Assembly (NCBI GenBank): GCA_002506535.1
Contig: DAXT01000014.1
Coordinates: 30,315-94,314 of the forward strand
Direction: 5' to 3'
Origin: Methanothrix harundinacea
Lineage (GTDB): Archaea; Halobacteriota; Methanosarcinia; Methanotrichales; Methanotrichaceae
DNA: 64,000 bases
Within the stretch, counting starts at the first letter, position 1. Each line of letters opens with the position of its first letter. A program made the position numbers and the translations under genes. The notes below the pieces were generated by a model, which was not told where the DNA came from, searched no databases, and saw nothing but the letters and a program-made list of their open reading frames with translations. Shown piece after piece: positions 25,349 through 36,267 of the stretch.

Positions 25349-25455
25349 GGATTATCCGTCCGCCTCCGTCTTTTTATCGACACGCGGTTAAATGACATAA
25401 ATGTTATTGAAGGGGTCATAGCACTTCTCTCATTTTGACGCGAGGGGCTCATCCT

Positions 25456-25896
25456 TCAGCTCTCGGTTGTCTTCTGTCGTTTCCCCGCTTGCTCCTGATA
25501 CGAGACCCACTTCGCGTGCTCGGTGGAGATCAGCGCCTCGACCCTCTCGGCGAAGAGGGTTTCGAGGGTGGGGTTATTGGGATCCTTATACGGCCCGGCC
25601 TTTGCCTGCCAGAGGAACTTCTCGTGCTTCAGCGCCTCGGCGGTGGTCCGGTAGTTCGTCCAGTTCTGCTGGAACTGGAAGAGCCCCATCATCGATTCGA
25701 TGATGACGACGACAACTCCGAGGCCGCCGGTGATCCACGGATCGGCCCTCAGCCCCGCGGCGAAGGGTATCAGGGCGGCGGCGATGATCTCGATCACCTT
25801 GAGCCCTTTGAACCATTTCTGGTTCCATCTGCTCTTTTTGCTGTACCATCTGAGCTGATCTTCCAGCCGTTCGAGGGTCGGATTTTCCGAGGTCAG
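25456..25896 (-). CDS. SLATT/DUF4231 two-span membrane protein (apparent CTG start)
   Basis: A 146-residue protein of the DUF4231 group of SLATT domains: two adjacent membrane spans (VIEIIAAALIPFAAGL and ITGGLGVVVVIIESMMGLF) then a helical tail with YRTTAEALKHEKFLWQAKAG and ERVEALISTEHAKWVS. Only a GTG (25797) exists inside, and it would cut off the family's N-terminal block ENPTLERLEDQLRWYSKKS. The frame is open back to a TGA but has no ATG, GTG or TTG before that block. CTG 25896, with GGTGGTGAT just upstream, gives the expected N-terminus. SLATT proteins are thought to act as pore-forming effectors in nucleotide-signal conflict systems; here the partner would be the TIR protein downstream. 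Confidence 0.7.
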   Translation of the reverse strand: MTSENPTLERLEDQLRWYSKKSRWNQKWFKGLKVIEIIAAALIPFAAGLRADPWITGGLGVVVVIIESMMGLFQFQQNWTNYRTTAEALKHEKFLWQAKAGPYKDPNNPTLETLFAERVEALISTEHAKWVSYQEQAGKRQKTTES

Positions 25897-26054
25897 GATA
25901 TCACCACCAGGATTCGCGAAAAGCTCTCTACACCTATTAGGGGCTGCAACCTTAAAATTATTTTGTCAGCGAACATCTCACATGAGCTGCCGCCAATGTT
26001 AAGTTGATTTGGAGACGATTATCCCAAGAGAAGCGCAACAAGAGGAGCCATATC

Positions 26055-26414
26055 ATGAACTTCATCGAGATCGTTGTGGAGGGGAAGGGCTCGGCCCTGG
26101 CCGAGATCGACGGCCGTAACCCCCGGACCGCTGCGGAGATATTCGAGAGGCTCCCCCTGGAGGCTAGAGCCCAGCTCTGGGGGGAGGAGGTCTACTTCGA
26201 GCTTCCTTTCGCCTTAACCGACGAGAACCCCTCGCCTGATTCGGAGGCCTGGGACGTCTCCTACTGGACGCCGGGCTCGGCCTTCTGCATCTTCTTCGGG
26301 AGGACCCAGCCCTACTCCGCCGTCAACCACATCGGGAGGATCGTCTCCGGCATCGACGTATTCCCCAAAGTCGAGGAGGGGGACCGGATCGTCCTGCGGA
26401 GGGGGGAGGCGTAA
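26055..26414 (+). CDS. Cyclophilin-like domain protein
   Basis: A 119-residue beta-rich protein of the small cyclophilin-like family (DUF369/TM1367 type): IEIVVEGKGSALAEI, NPRTAAEIFERLPLEA, LWGEEVYFELPF, VSYWTPGSAFCIFFGRTQ and NHIGRIVSGIDVF are all in order. The family has a cyclophilin barrel but lacks proven prolyl isomerase activity. The frame is open from 26004, but ATG 26055 follows GAGGAGCC and matches the family start. It stands alone upstream of a flavodoxin-like gene. Role unknown. Confidence 0.8.
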   Translation: MNFIEIVVEGKGSALAEIDGRNPRTAAEIFERLPLEARAQLWGEEVYFELPFALTDENPSPDSEAWDVSYWTPGSAFCIFFGRTQPYSAVNHIGRIVSGIDVFPKVEEGDRIVLRRGEA

Positions 26415-26532
26415 GGCGGAGCCCCAGCCTTGCCGCCGGTGGGGCTTTCTCATGATCAGAGGAACATTAATAGTGAAGGCGGCAGATATAATCTGAGCAC
26501 GATACTTTGAGCTGGATCTTGAGGTGAACGAT

Positions 26533-27018
26533 ATGACGAAAGTACTGATAGTTTATCATTCCCGGAGCGGGAATGTCGCCAAGATGGCGGCTGCGGTGGC
26601 GGAGGGCGCGAAGGAAGGAGGGGCGGACGTGGTGGTCAAAGAGGTCGACGAGGCGACCCTCGAGGACCTCGCCGCCGCCGACGGGATCATCCTGGGGGCA
26701 CCCACCTACTTTGGGACCCTCTCCGCCGAGATGAAGGGCTTCATCGACAGATCGGTGAGGATTCGGGGCAAGCTGGAGGATAAGGTCGGCGCTGCCTTCA
26801 CCTCCTCGGGGAGCCCTACGGGGGGAAACGAGACGACGCTCCTGTCGATCATCCAGGGGATGCTGATCCACGGGATGGTGATCGTCGGCGACCCCCTGGA
26901 GACCGGCGGCCACTACGGTGCCGTCGCCGTGGGGGCTCCCGACGCCTCGGCCCTGATCGCCTGCCGAAAGCTCGGCGAGCGGGTCGCCAAATTGGCGAAG
27001 CTCGTCGGGGCGGCCTGA
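26533..27018 (+). CDS. Flavodoxin-fold (WrbA-like) NAD(P)H:quinone oxidoreductase
   Basis: A 161-residue flavoprotein. VLIVYHSRSGNVAKMA is the FMN phosphate loop, GIILGAPTYFGTLSAEMKGFID the second FMN loop, and SSGSPTGGNETTLLS and GGHYGAV the third, the WrbA pattern. WrbA-type enzymes reduce quinones by two electrons; in methanogens the natural acceptor is unknown. ATG 26533 is 7 bases after GAGGTG; GTG 26524 within that site is rejected. The R15P isomerase gene follows after 13 bases, so the two may form an operon, though no functional link is evident. Confidence 0.85.
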   Translation: MTKVLIVYHSRSGNVAKMAAAVAEGAKEGGADVVVKEVDEATLEDLAAADGIILGAPTYFGTLSAEMKGFIDRSVRIRGKLEDKVGAAFTSSGSPTGGNETTLLSIIQGMLIHGMVIVGDPLETGGHYGAVAVGAPDASALIACRKLGERVAKLAKLVGAA

Positions 27019-27031
27019 AGCCCGGAGGATC

Positions 27032-27967
27032 ATGACCCGCCCGATGGACGAGCTGCTGGATACGGCCGAAAAGATACGGTCGATGGAGATCCGGGGGGCG
27101 GCCCTCATCGGCAGGGCGGCCGCCGGGGCGCTGAAGGAGTTCGCCCTCTCCATCGAGCCGACAGGGATCGAGGAGTTCAACGGCGAGGTCCGCCGGGCCG
27201 CCGACGTCCTGCTGAAGACGAGGCCGACCGCGGTGTCGCTATCCAACGCCATCAGGATGGTGATGCGCTACCGCGGGGACGACCTGGCATCGGCCAGAGC
27301 GTCCCTGGCGAGGAACGCCAATTCCTTCGTCGAGCGTTCTCTGATGGCGGTCGAGAGGATCGGGGAGATCGGGTCCCGGAGGGTCCGGGACGGGGATGTA
27401 ATCCTCACCCACTGCAACTCCTCGGTGGCGCTATCCATCATCAAGACCGCATTCGACGCCGGCAAGGATATCAGGGTCATCGCCACGGAATCGCGCCCCC
27501 GTTACCAGGGCCACCTGACGATAAAGGCGCTGGACGGCTGGGGGATCGAGACGGAGCTGGTCGTCGACTCGGCGGTGAGGTCGGTGATCAACGAGGTCGA
27601 CCACGTCATCGTGGGGGCGGACGTGATCACCGCGAGCGGCTCCCTGGTGAACAAGATCGGGACCGCCGCGATCGCCCTCGCCGCTCACGAGGCGAGGACG
27701 AGCTTTGTCGTGGCGGCGGAGACGTACAAGTTCAGCCCCGAGACGATGATTGGCGAGCTCGTCCCCATCGAGGAGAGGGCCGCCGAGGAGGTCTATCCCG
27801 AGATCTCGCAGCTTTCGCACGTCCGGGTGAGAAACCCCGCCTTCGACGTCACACCCCACCGGTACATCGACGTCATCTGCACCGAGGTGGGGGCGATCCC
27901 CCCCGAGATGAGCTACCTCGTCATAAAAGAGATGCTCGGCTGGGAGATGGAGGGGCGGATCCTCTGA
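27032..27967 (+). CDS. Ribose-1,5-bisphosphate isomerase
   Basis: A 311-residue member of the eIF2B-alpha/R15P isomerase family, which converts ribose-1,5-bisphosphate to ribulose-1,5-bisphosphate in archaeal nucleoside salvage. The substrate-binding EIRGAALIGRAAAGAL, the active-site Cys in ILTHCNSSVA, the acidic VIVGADVITASGSLVNKIGT with the catalytic Asp, and AAETYKF are all present. This set separates it from translation factor eIF2B-alpha and from methylthioribose-phosphate isomerase. ATG 27032 follows GGAGGATC. RuBisCO, the next enzyme, lies about 10 kb downstream; AMP phosphorylase is not in the window. Confidence 0.88.
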   Translation: MTRPMDELLDTAEKIRSMEIRGAALIGRAAAGALKEFALSIEPTGIEEFNGEVRRAADVLLKTRPTAVSLSNAIRMVMRYRGDDLASARASLARNANSFVERSLMAVERIGEIGSRRVRDGDVILTHCNSSVALSIIKTAFDAGKDIRVIATESRPRYQGHLTIKALDGWGIETELVVDSAVRSVINEVDHVIVGADVITASGSLVNKIGTAAIALAAHEARTSFVVAAETYKFSPETMIGELVPIEERAAEEVYPEISQLSHVRVRNPAFDVTPHRYIDVICTEVGAIPPEMSYLVIKEMLGWEMEGRIL

Positions 27968-28016
27968 CCACCCTCTCTTCTCCTCTCCCCTCTCATGGCA
28001 CCTCTCTCATCCCGCC

Positions 28017-28613
28017 TCACCCTCTCCTGCCCCGCCCCATGATCAGGAGCAAGGCCATCGCCCCCAGGGCGGCGGATATCCCGAACCCCGGCGTCTCCTC
28101 CTTATCGGATCCAGCATCTTCTCCGGCTCCGCCGCCCTCCATGACGATGGGGCAGGGCGGGTACTCCTCCTCCGCCAAAACCTCCTCAGGCTCCTCAAAG
28201 CCGGCTTCTCCGGCCAGGTCGGCTTCAAGGGCGAGCTCTCCGGAGACGATCACCTCGACGGGGGTCCACCCCGGCGGGGCTCCTGCGGCGACGATCCCGA
28301 TCTCGAAGGTGTAGTTCCCCGGCGGGACGTCTGCCGCCTCCACCCTGAGCTGGCAGTCAAACTCCCGCTTCGTCCCCGAATCTACCCATTTGGTGCACCG
28401 GGGGCCGACTATGGAGAGCCCCTCGGGGATGTTCCTGAACATGAGCCCCGCGTATCCGCTCTGGCTTCCCAGATTCTGGATGAAGACGGTGAACCCCGCC
28501 TCCTCCCCGGGGTTGACCTGGACCGCAGGAACCTCGACTATCTTGAAGAAGACCGACCCCTCGGCCTGGGCCGCCAGCATCACCAAGATAACGACGGATA
28601 AAATTCGTCTCAT
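28017..28613 (-). CDS. Secreted protein with PGF-CTERM-like anchor
   Basis: A 198-residue exported protein. The signal peptide MRRILSVVILVMLAAQAEG is followed by an Ig-like beta-sandwich (VQVNPGEEAGFTVFIQNLG, VPPGNYTFEIGIVAAG) that is typical of archaeal NEW3/CARDB-type surface modules. An acidic linker follows, then TPGFGISAALGAMALLLIMGRGRRG, a PGF-CTERM type sorting signal: P-G-F, hydrophobic span, basic end. Such proteins are processed by archaeosortase and lipid-linked to the cell surface. ATG start. Ligand unknown. Confidence 0.75.
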   Translation of the reverse strand: MRRILSVVILVMLAAQAEGSVFFKIVEVPAVQVNPGEEAGFTVFIQNLGSQSGYAGLMFRNIPEGLSIVGPRCTKWVDSGTKREFDCQLRVEAADVPPGNYTFEIGIVAAGAPPGWTPVEVIVSGELALEADLAGEAGFEEPEEVLAEEEYPPCPIVMEGGGAGEDAGSDKEETPGFGISAALGAMALLLIMGRGRRG

Positions 28614-28710
28614 GCTCTTTTATCGGCGGATCATGATTAAAATCTTTTCGGAGAAGGAGCGGAGTTGGATATGGCCAAGGAGATCCGTTAAGTGGTTGAA
28701 GGATCAAGAA

Positions 28711-28740
28711 ATGGGGGGAAATTTGCGGTCGCCCCCCCAT
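28711..28740 (-). terminator. Hairpin downstream of the secreted 28761 gene
   Basis: ATGGGGGG (28711-28718) and CCCCCCAT (28733-28740) are perfect 8-bp arms, 21 bases past the minus-strand stop at 28761. A likely transcript end between the two secreted-protein genes. Confidence 0.5.
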
Positions 28741-28760
28741 TCGGGGGGAGAACGCAAACC

Positions 28761-29477
28761 TCATACTGGGAACGGATTATATGGGTACAGGTAAGCGAGG
28801 GTGGTCACGTCCACCGGCTGCACCTTCCCGCTGGCAGCCGTCCCCTGAGCCGGCGCCTGAGCTGCCGGGACCTCTGGGGCCGGAGTCACCGCGGCAGCAA
28901 CGGCCGGAGAGGCTGCCGCTGGCACGTTGGCTGGGGTGTATCCCGAGGTCTCGGGGTTGGTCATGATACCCATGACGCTCCCTGTTTTGACGTTGCCGTT
29001 GCTATCAGACTGGACGAGGCTCCCGCCGATGGTTCCGTCGGATGCGGGACCTGCGATGAGCGTCGAGACGAGGACGCCGTCCTGGAGGGAGAGGATCTGG
29101 ATCTGGACCGTATCACCAAAGACAGATCCCGTAACCACGCCGTTCCAGGGTTTAGGGGTCTGGGAGTTGGCGGCTCCAAAGAGGATATCCTCCGACTGGT
29201 ACAATACCATCGATATCTGGCCGTCGTCGGTGTTCAGGATCCACGTCCCCTCAAGGTCCTGAGATCTTGCCCCTGGAAGGGGCGTCTCTACCTCGGCCGT
29301 CGACGGCTCCGTCGGTTCGACGATATCCGTCGTTTCCTCAATATCTGATCCGTTGACGGCGCCCTCCTGACCCAACAGGCCGTCGTCTGCGGATACGTTC
29401 CCATCTTCTGCCGTGGAGAGCCCCGATATAAGGGCGATCGCCAATATCAGAGATATGGCGAAAAGTCTGGAATTCAA
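28761..29477 (-). CDS. Secreted protein of unknown function
   Basis: A 238-residue exported protein: signal peptide MNSRLFAISLILAIALISGLSTA, a 45-residue acidic spacer, then a compact beta domain (residues about 70-170) with LEGTWILNTDDGQISMVLYQ, DILFGAANS, VVTGSVFGDTVQIQIL and GSVMGIM, and an Ala/Pro-rich tail ending YPYNPFPV. The domain resembles small lipocalin-like or beta-barrel domains seen in Methanosarcinales secreted proteins, but I do not recognise the family. No C-terminal anchor. Located upstream of the PGF-CTERM protein on the same strand. Confidence 0.7.
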   Translation of the reverse strand: MNSRLFAISLILAIALISGLSTAEDGNVSADDGLLGQEGAVNGSDIEETTDIVEPTEPSTAEVETPLPGARSQDLEGTWILNTDDGQISMVLYQSEDILFGAANSQTPKPWNGVVTGSVFGDTVQIQILSLQDGVLVSTLIAGPASDGTIGGSLVQSDSNGNVKTGSVMGIMTNPETSGYTPANVPAAASPAVAAAVTPAPEVPAAQAPAQGTAASGKVQPVDVTTLAYLYPYNPFPV

Positions 29478-29643
29478 GCTGACACCTCTTTCATTATTAT
29501 CCCACTCCGCAATCGGGCATAACTCTGCCCCAATGCTATCGCCCCATTTCGTCCCACCATTAATAAGCTTTTCATCGACCAGAAACGGGCTTTTTATAGA
29601 CTAAAACCAGGTTCTCCTCGACGAAAAACCGGTATTCTCTAGC

Positions 29644-31743
<2,100 letters not shown>

Positions 31744-31894
31744 AGATCATCACCAGGTCGACTCTTCAGGGCGCCGCCTCTCCGCCGGCGGGTATCGGGC
31801 GGGTCCTTTTAGAGGCGGCGTATCCCTCTCCTCATCGACTTTGGCCCCGGTCCCGATGAGGGGACGGCGGCGCCGTTATCGATCACGCCGCTCT

Positions 31895-32830
31895 TCAATC
31901 ACCGTGATATATCCGCAGAGCCTCTTCGACACTTCTGTCCTCGACGGTTATCGCGTAGATGGCGTCGCAGATCCTGACCGCCTCCTCGAGAGGCTTCTGG
32001 TGGATGTTCCTCCCGGTGGCGTTCCCGGCGGCCCCGCTTATGTGGATCTGGTCGTGGAGTTCCTGAAGGAACGCTCCGGGGTCGCGGCTCGCCCCTCCGG
32101 CGCAGACGACCTTCGTCCTCCCGGCGGCGGCCACCGCCTCCTTGAAGATCTCCTCGGACCTCTCCCCCTCCTTCTTCGGATAGTTGACCTTTACAAAGTC
32201 TGAGCCCAGGGCCGCGGCGACCCCTGTCGCCCCCGCGATGAGGTGGGGGTCCCTCTCGTCTCTTACGGCTCTGCCCCGGGGGTAGATCCAGAGGACGGTG
32301 ACGAGCCCGAGGCTATGGGCCTGATAAACCGCCTGGGCCGCCTCCCGGAGCATCTCCGCCTCGTGCTCGCTTCCCAGGTAGACGGTGTAGCCGACCCCCA
32401 GGACGTCGAGGCCGCTGTCGTCGGCAAAATCCGCGACCTGATCGACGTCGATGAGCTGGAGGCTTATGGGGTCCATCTGGTCTGACTTGACGAGGTCGGT
32501 CTTGGAGTTCAATTTGACGAGGTAGGGGACCCTCGGATAATCCATCCCGTACCGCGCGATGAGGCCGAGCTGGGCGGCGAAGACCCCGATCTTGCCGCGG
32601 TCGGCGATCCGAAAGAGGTGCTCGGGATCCGCGTCCTCGGGGCTGATCCCCTCTCCGTAGAAGTCCCGGTTAAGGTGCTCTATCTTCTGGTCGCCGGCGA
32701 AGAGCATAAGCCTGCCGCTATCTTTTGTTATCTTGAGGTAATTATCGATGTAATCGTCCCGCATCCCCGGCGGGACGTCCAGGGGGACCGATACGTCCTC
32801 CCGTCCTATTCTCGTCGTCAAGTTTTTCAA
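31895..32830 (-). CDS. Class I fructose-bisphosphate aldolase, archaeal DhnA type
   Basis: A 311-residue TIM-barrel aldolase of the DeoC/LacD superfamily, splitting or joining fructose-1,6-bisphosphate. MLFAGDQKIEHLN opens the barrel, DFVKVNYPK contains the Schiff-base Lys, and VVCAGGASRDP and GAAGNATGRNIHQ are the phosphate-binding loops, as in archaeal type IA aldolases. ATG start; the first 4 bases overlap the end of the upstream kinase gene. In gluconeogenesis the bifunctional aldolase/phosphatase upstream can do the same job, so this enzyme may serve glycogen breakdown together with the kinase; inference. Confidence 0.88.
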   Translation of the reverse strand: MKNLTTRIGREDVSVPLDVPPGMRDDYIDNYLKITKDSGRLMLFAGDQKIEHLNRDFYGEGISPEDADPEHLFRIADRGKIGVFAAQLGLIARYGMDYPRVPYLVKLNSKTDLVKSDQMDPISLQLIDVDQVADFADDSGLDVLGVGYTVYLGSEHEAEMLREAAQAVYQAHSLGLVTVLWIYPRGRAVRDERDPHLIAGATGVAAALGSDFVKVNYPKKEGERSEEIFKEAVAAAGRTKVVCAGGASRDPGAFLQELHDQIHISGAAGNATGRNIHQKPLEEAVRICDAIYAITVEDRSVEEALRIYHGD

Positions 32831-33768
32831 TCCTCCGATACCGTCTCAACCTCCACCTGGGGGACGATCCTCTCCACGTCCTCCCTTCTGGCGAGGGCGG
32901 TCCCCCGCCGCAGCGTCGTCGCCGTCCCGGCGGCCGTCGCCCAGATCAGGGACTCTTTCAGGTCAAATCCTTTCGAGAGGCCGTAGATGAAACCCGCCAC
33001 CGAGGAGTCTCCGGCGCCGATGGTGTTCACCACCTCCACCTTCGGAGGCACCGCCTGGTAGGCCTTCCCGTCGGAGACGAGGAGGATCCCCTTCGGCCCC
33101 ATGGAGACGAGGACGGTTGCGACCCCCTTTCTGTTGATCTTTCGGGCCGCCTCCAGGATCTCCTCCCTCTTCTCAAGCTTTTTTCCTGCAAGGTGGCTCA
33201 GCTCGTGGATGTTCGGCTTGATGACGTCGGGCTTGCCCCTTATCCCCACCGAGAGCGCCTCTCTATCGACGTCCAGGACCACCTTGGCTCCCCGCAGCCT
33301 CGCGGTCTCTATGATCTTCCTATAGATCTCGGGGTGGGCCCCCGGCGGGAGGCTTCCACCGATGCTGAAGAACTCTGGCTCCTCAACCAGTTTCACCACG
33401 TCGACGATCTCGATAAGCTCGAAGGGCTTCACCTCTGGGCCCAGGGAGTTGAAGATGATCTGACGGCCGGTGGCGATCTCGTGGACGATGACGTTGATCC
33501 TCGTCTCGCCGGATACGGGGATGAAGCTGCAGCCGGTGCCGTCTCTGACCAGCTGGGCCTCCAGCTGCCGGCCCGCAAAGCCGGCGATGAAGCCGAGGGC
33601 TCTGTTCTCTGCGCCGAGGGCGGTCAGGACCTTGGATACGTCGATCCCCTTTCCTCCGGCGTAGCTCTCCTCCCGGATTATCCTGTTGGGGACGTCCTCT
33701 CTCATCTCGTCGATGAGGAGGGTCCGGTCGAGGGCCGGGTTCAGGGTTATGGTATAAATCAATCCCAT
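32827..33768 (-). CDS. PfkB-family sugar-phosphate kinase (1-phosphofructokinase-like)
   Basis: A 313-residue ribokinase-fold kinase: YTITLNPALDRTL start, AGGKGIDVSKVLTALG substrate loop, GSLPPG, VKPNIHELSHLAG and the catalytic NTIGAGDSSVAGFI. This is closest to the 1-phosphofructokinase/PfkB/LacC branch, so it may make fructose-1,6-bisphosphate from fructose-1- or fructose-6-phosphate; the exact substrate cannot be read from the sequence. Overlaps the AOR gene upstream (10 bases) and the aldolase downstream (4 bases), so the three are translated from one transcript. Confidence 0.85.
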   Translation of the reverse strand: MGLIYTITLNPALDRTLLIDEMREDVPNRIIREESYAGGKGIDVSKVLTALGAENRALGFIAGFAGRQLEAQLVRDGTGCSFIPVSGETRINVIVHEIATGRQIIFNSLGPEVKPFELIEIVDVVKLVEEPEFFSIGGSLPPGAHPEIYRKIIETARLRGAKVVLDVDREALSVGIRGKPDVIKPNIHELSHLAGKKLEKREEILEAARKINRKGVATVLVSMGPKGILLVSDGKAYQAVPPKVEVVNTIGAGDSSVAGFIYGLSKGFDLKESLIWATAAGTATTLRRGTALARREDVERIVPQVEVETVSED

Positions 33769-35495
33769 CCCCTCCTCTCGCGATAGATCTTCATCATCGT
33801 CTCGATCGTATCGGGATCGACCATCCCCACCGTGGAGACTGTCTCGTAGAACCTGGCCGGTACCCTTAACTTTTTCAGGTCGAATCCCTCCCGCACCTTG
33901 AACCTGTACTTCTCTTCGAAGATCTTTCTTCCGAGGATCTCCAGATCCTCCTTCGTCTTCTCGATCCCCACCGAGCCCAGGGCTTCAACGATCTTATCGG
34001 GGGTGTAGACCCCCCTCGCGAAGAGGCAGCCGATGAGGGAGTTATAGACCCCCCTCGCGTCGTCCTCCGCGATGATGGCGTCGACCATCTCTTCGGGGGT
34101 GAGGGGCTTCTTCGCCGCCGTCTGGTCGATGCTGTAGCCGGCGTTGTCGAGGTGGGAGTGTCTCACCCCCACGGTCAACCCGAAGATGAAGGCGGGACCG
34201 GTATGGTAGCCTGCCACCTCGTTACCGCCGAGGGCCATGGCGAAGTCCCTCCCGCCGTATCTCTCCGAGGCCGCCTCGACCCCCCTGGCCAGGGTGGAAT
34301 AGAAGTCGTTGGGCGCCTTTACTATCTTCTCTATCGCCTCGAGGTAGCCCTTGACTCCGTCCCATCTCAGGGGGATCCCGAGGGTCTCATCCTCGGTTAT
34401 CATCCCCCGGTCGAGGGCTTCCGTCGCCCAGGCGAGGACGACGCCGGTGCTGATGGCGTCGAGCCCCTGCCGTTCGCAGGCCTCGATCAGCTCCAGCATC
34501 CCCTCCGGGGTGGTGACCCCCAGGTTCGACCCCAGGGCGTAGATCAGCTCGTAGTCGTAAGATATCTTCCTGATCTCGAACTCGTGATGGCGGGAGAAGG
34601 AGGTCTTGAGCATCCCTATGTGGATGCAGCCTATGGGGCAGTGGGCGCAGGATACCCTCCGGAAGAGGTAGTTGTCGGCGAGGTGCTCGCCGCTGATCTT
34701 CTCCGCCTCCTCGAAGCTGCTCTCCTGGAAGTTTCGGGTTGGAAGCCCCTTCAGCTGGTTTAAGACGTTGACGTTTATGGGGGTTCCTATATCGTGGTAC
34801 TTCTCCATGGCGTCGGTCTTGACGGCGGTCTTGTAGAGCTGGTTGTAGATCTCCCTGTACCTTTTTGGGTCTGGGACCTCCACATCCTCCGTCCCCGATA
34901 CGACGATCGCCTTAAGGTTCTTCGAGCCGAAGACGGCGCCGAGGCCGAGCCTCCCGAAGTGTCTGTAGGTGTCGACGACGACCCCGGCGTACCTGACGAG
35001 CCTCTCCCCGGCGGGTCCGATCCTGATGATCGACCGTCGGCCGACACCAGCCTCGACGTCCCGAAGGATGTAACCGACGACGGTGGCCGGGACCCCCCAT
35101 ATCGATGCAGCGTCCTTGATCTTCACCTCGTCGTCCCTGATGGAGATGTAGCAGGGGCTTTCGGCCGCGCCCCGGATGACGATGGCCTCGTGGCCCGCAA
35201 ACCTCATGGCCATGGCCAGCCTCCCGCCGGCGTAAGACTCCCCCAGCTCGCCGTTGAGGGGGGACTTGAAGGCCGCGACGGTCTTGGTCATCGCCGGAAA
35301 GAGGGCGGTGAGCGGTCCGATCCCAAATATTATCGGGGCCTGTGGCGATAGCGGATCTGCGCCTTCCGGACACCCTTCCAGAAGGAGCTGGGTCGCGACT
35401 CCGGTCCCTCCCAGCCACTCCTCGAAGAGGTCGTACCTATCCTCGACGAAGCTCTCCTTTCTATCGAGATCGATGTAAAGAACTCTTCTGAGCAT
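33759..35495 (-). CDS. Tungsten aldehyde:ferredoxin oxidoreductase family protein
   Basis: A 578-residue AOR-family enzyme that oxidises an aldehyde to an acid and reduces ferredoxin, using a tungsten-bis-pterin and one 4Fe-4S cluster. YAGGRLAMAMRFAGHEAIVI, RIGPAGERLVRYAGVV, GRLGLGAVFGSKNLKAI, the cluster cysteines CAHCPIGC and a later Cys in SLIGCLFARG, and GNEVAGYHTGPA are typical. ATG 35495 sits 8 bases after AAGGAGG; a GTG three codons upstream overlaps that site and is rejected. The substrate is not readable. Overlap with the kinase and aldolase suggests a sugar-phosphate aldehyde such as glyceraldehyde-3-phosphate; inference. Confidence 0.88.
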   Translation of the reverse strand: MLRRVLYIDLDRKESFVEDRYDLFEEWLGGTGVATQLLLEGCPEGADPLSPQAPIIFGIGPLTALFPAMTKTVAAFKSPLNGELGESYAGGRLAMAMRFAGHEAIVIRGAAESPCYISIRDDEVKIKDAASIWGVPATVVGYILRDVEAGVGRRSIIRIGPAGERLVRYAGVVVDTYRHFGRLGLGAVFGSKNLKAIVVSGTEDVEVPDPKRYREIYNQLYKTAVKTDAMEKYHDIGTPINVNVLNQLKGLPTRNFQESSFEEAEKISGEHLADNYLFRRVSCAHCPIGCIHIGMLKTSFSRHHEFEIRKISYDYELIYALGSNLGVTTPEGMLELIEACERQGLDAISTGVVLAWATEALDRGMITEDETLGIPLRWDGVKGYLEAIEKIVKAPNDFYSTLARGVEAASERYGGRDFAMALGGNEVAGYHTGPAFIFGLTVGVRHSHLDNAGYSIDQTAAKKPLTPEEMVDAIIAEDDARGVYNSLIGCLFARGVYTPDKIVEALGSVGIEKTKEDLEILGRKIFEEKYRFKVREGFDLKKLRVPARFYETVSTVGMVDPDTIETMMKIYRERRGWD

Positions 35496-35522
35496 CCGAT
35501 CCACCTCCTTGCCCGACCTTCC

Positions 35523-35996
35523 TCACTCCTCCACTTCTTCCATCTCCAGGACCCCGTGGGGGCAGAAGGCGACGCATGCCCCGCAGTGCTTGCACTTGAT
35601 CGCCTTCCCTTCAGCGTCCATGGATATAGCCCTGATGAGGCATGCGTCGGCGCAGCCACCGCACCCGTCGCAGAGGTCTTTTTTGAAGACGACCCTCCCG
35701 TCCTCCCTCTTCTCCAGGGCCCCAAGGGGGCAGGCCCTGACACAGGGGGGGTCTTTGCAGGCGCGGCAGATCACCACGGCGAAGTCGCCCTCGAGGCCCC
35801 CCTGGGTCTTTACCTTGATGGCGGACCTGTCCAGGGACGCTCGACCGGTGTTTATTCTGCTGCAGGCGAACATGCAGGATAGACAACCGATGCACCTTTC
35901 GGGGTGGGCGACCTTCAGCCTCCTCCTCTTCCTCGTGGCCTTCTCGGGGTCGGCCTTCTTCGATCCCCCGTCGGTTCGAGCTTCAGCCTTTCTTAT
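35523..35996 (-). CDS. Ferredoxin-type 4Fe-4S subunit of the AOR (no standard start codon)
   Basis: A polyferredoxin of about 157 residues, electron partner of the AOR 27 bases downstream. Cysteine groups are CIGCLSCMFAC, CRACKDPPCVRACP, CDGCGGCADAC and CKHCGACVAFCP, enough for four clusters. The first in-frame ATG (35873) lies inside the first group and would destroy it. Upstream to the TAG at 36072-36074 there is no ATG, GTG or TTG. ATA 35994-35996 is preceded by a very strong AAGGAGGGAGG; a CTG at 36056 is the other option, with GGAGG close by. The start given is the ATA and is uncertain. Confidence 0.75.
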   Translation of the reverse strand: MRKAEARTDGGSKKADPEKATRKRRRLKVAHPERCIGCLSCMFACSRINTGRASLDRSAIKVKTQGGLEGDFAVVICRACKDPPCVRACPLGALEKREDGRVVFKKDLCDGCGGCADACLIRAISMDAEGKAIKCKHCGACVAFCPHGVLEMEEVEE

Positions 35997-36267
35997 AGCT
36001 CCTCCCTCCTTCTCAAAACTGTCACCGCGATCTGTTGGCGCTTCCGGGCCAACCAGCGGCCTCCGCCGGTCCTATATCAGCCGTCTATTCCCGGAAGGCG
36101 GAACGGTCCGTCCAGGTTCGCCCTCCAGGCCGACTTAAAACTAGCTGGCATAATTATTGATCATTTCTGATCTCTCAAGGGATGAGGGGGTGGAGGCGGG
36201 ACGACGGTTGAGCATGGCGGTTCTGAAACGGCCGATCTCTCTTCCTCTCCTCCCGTCTTTGGACTTA

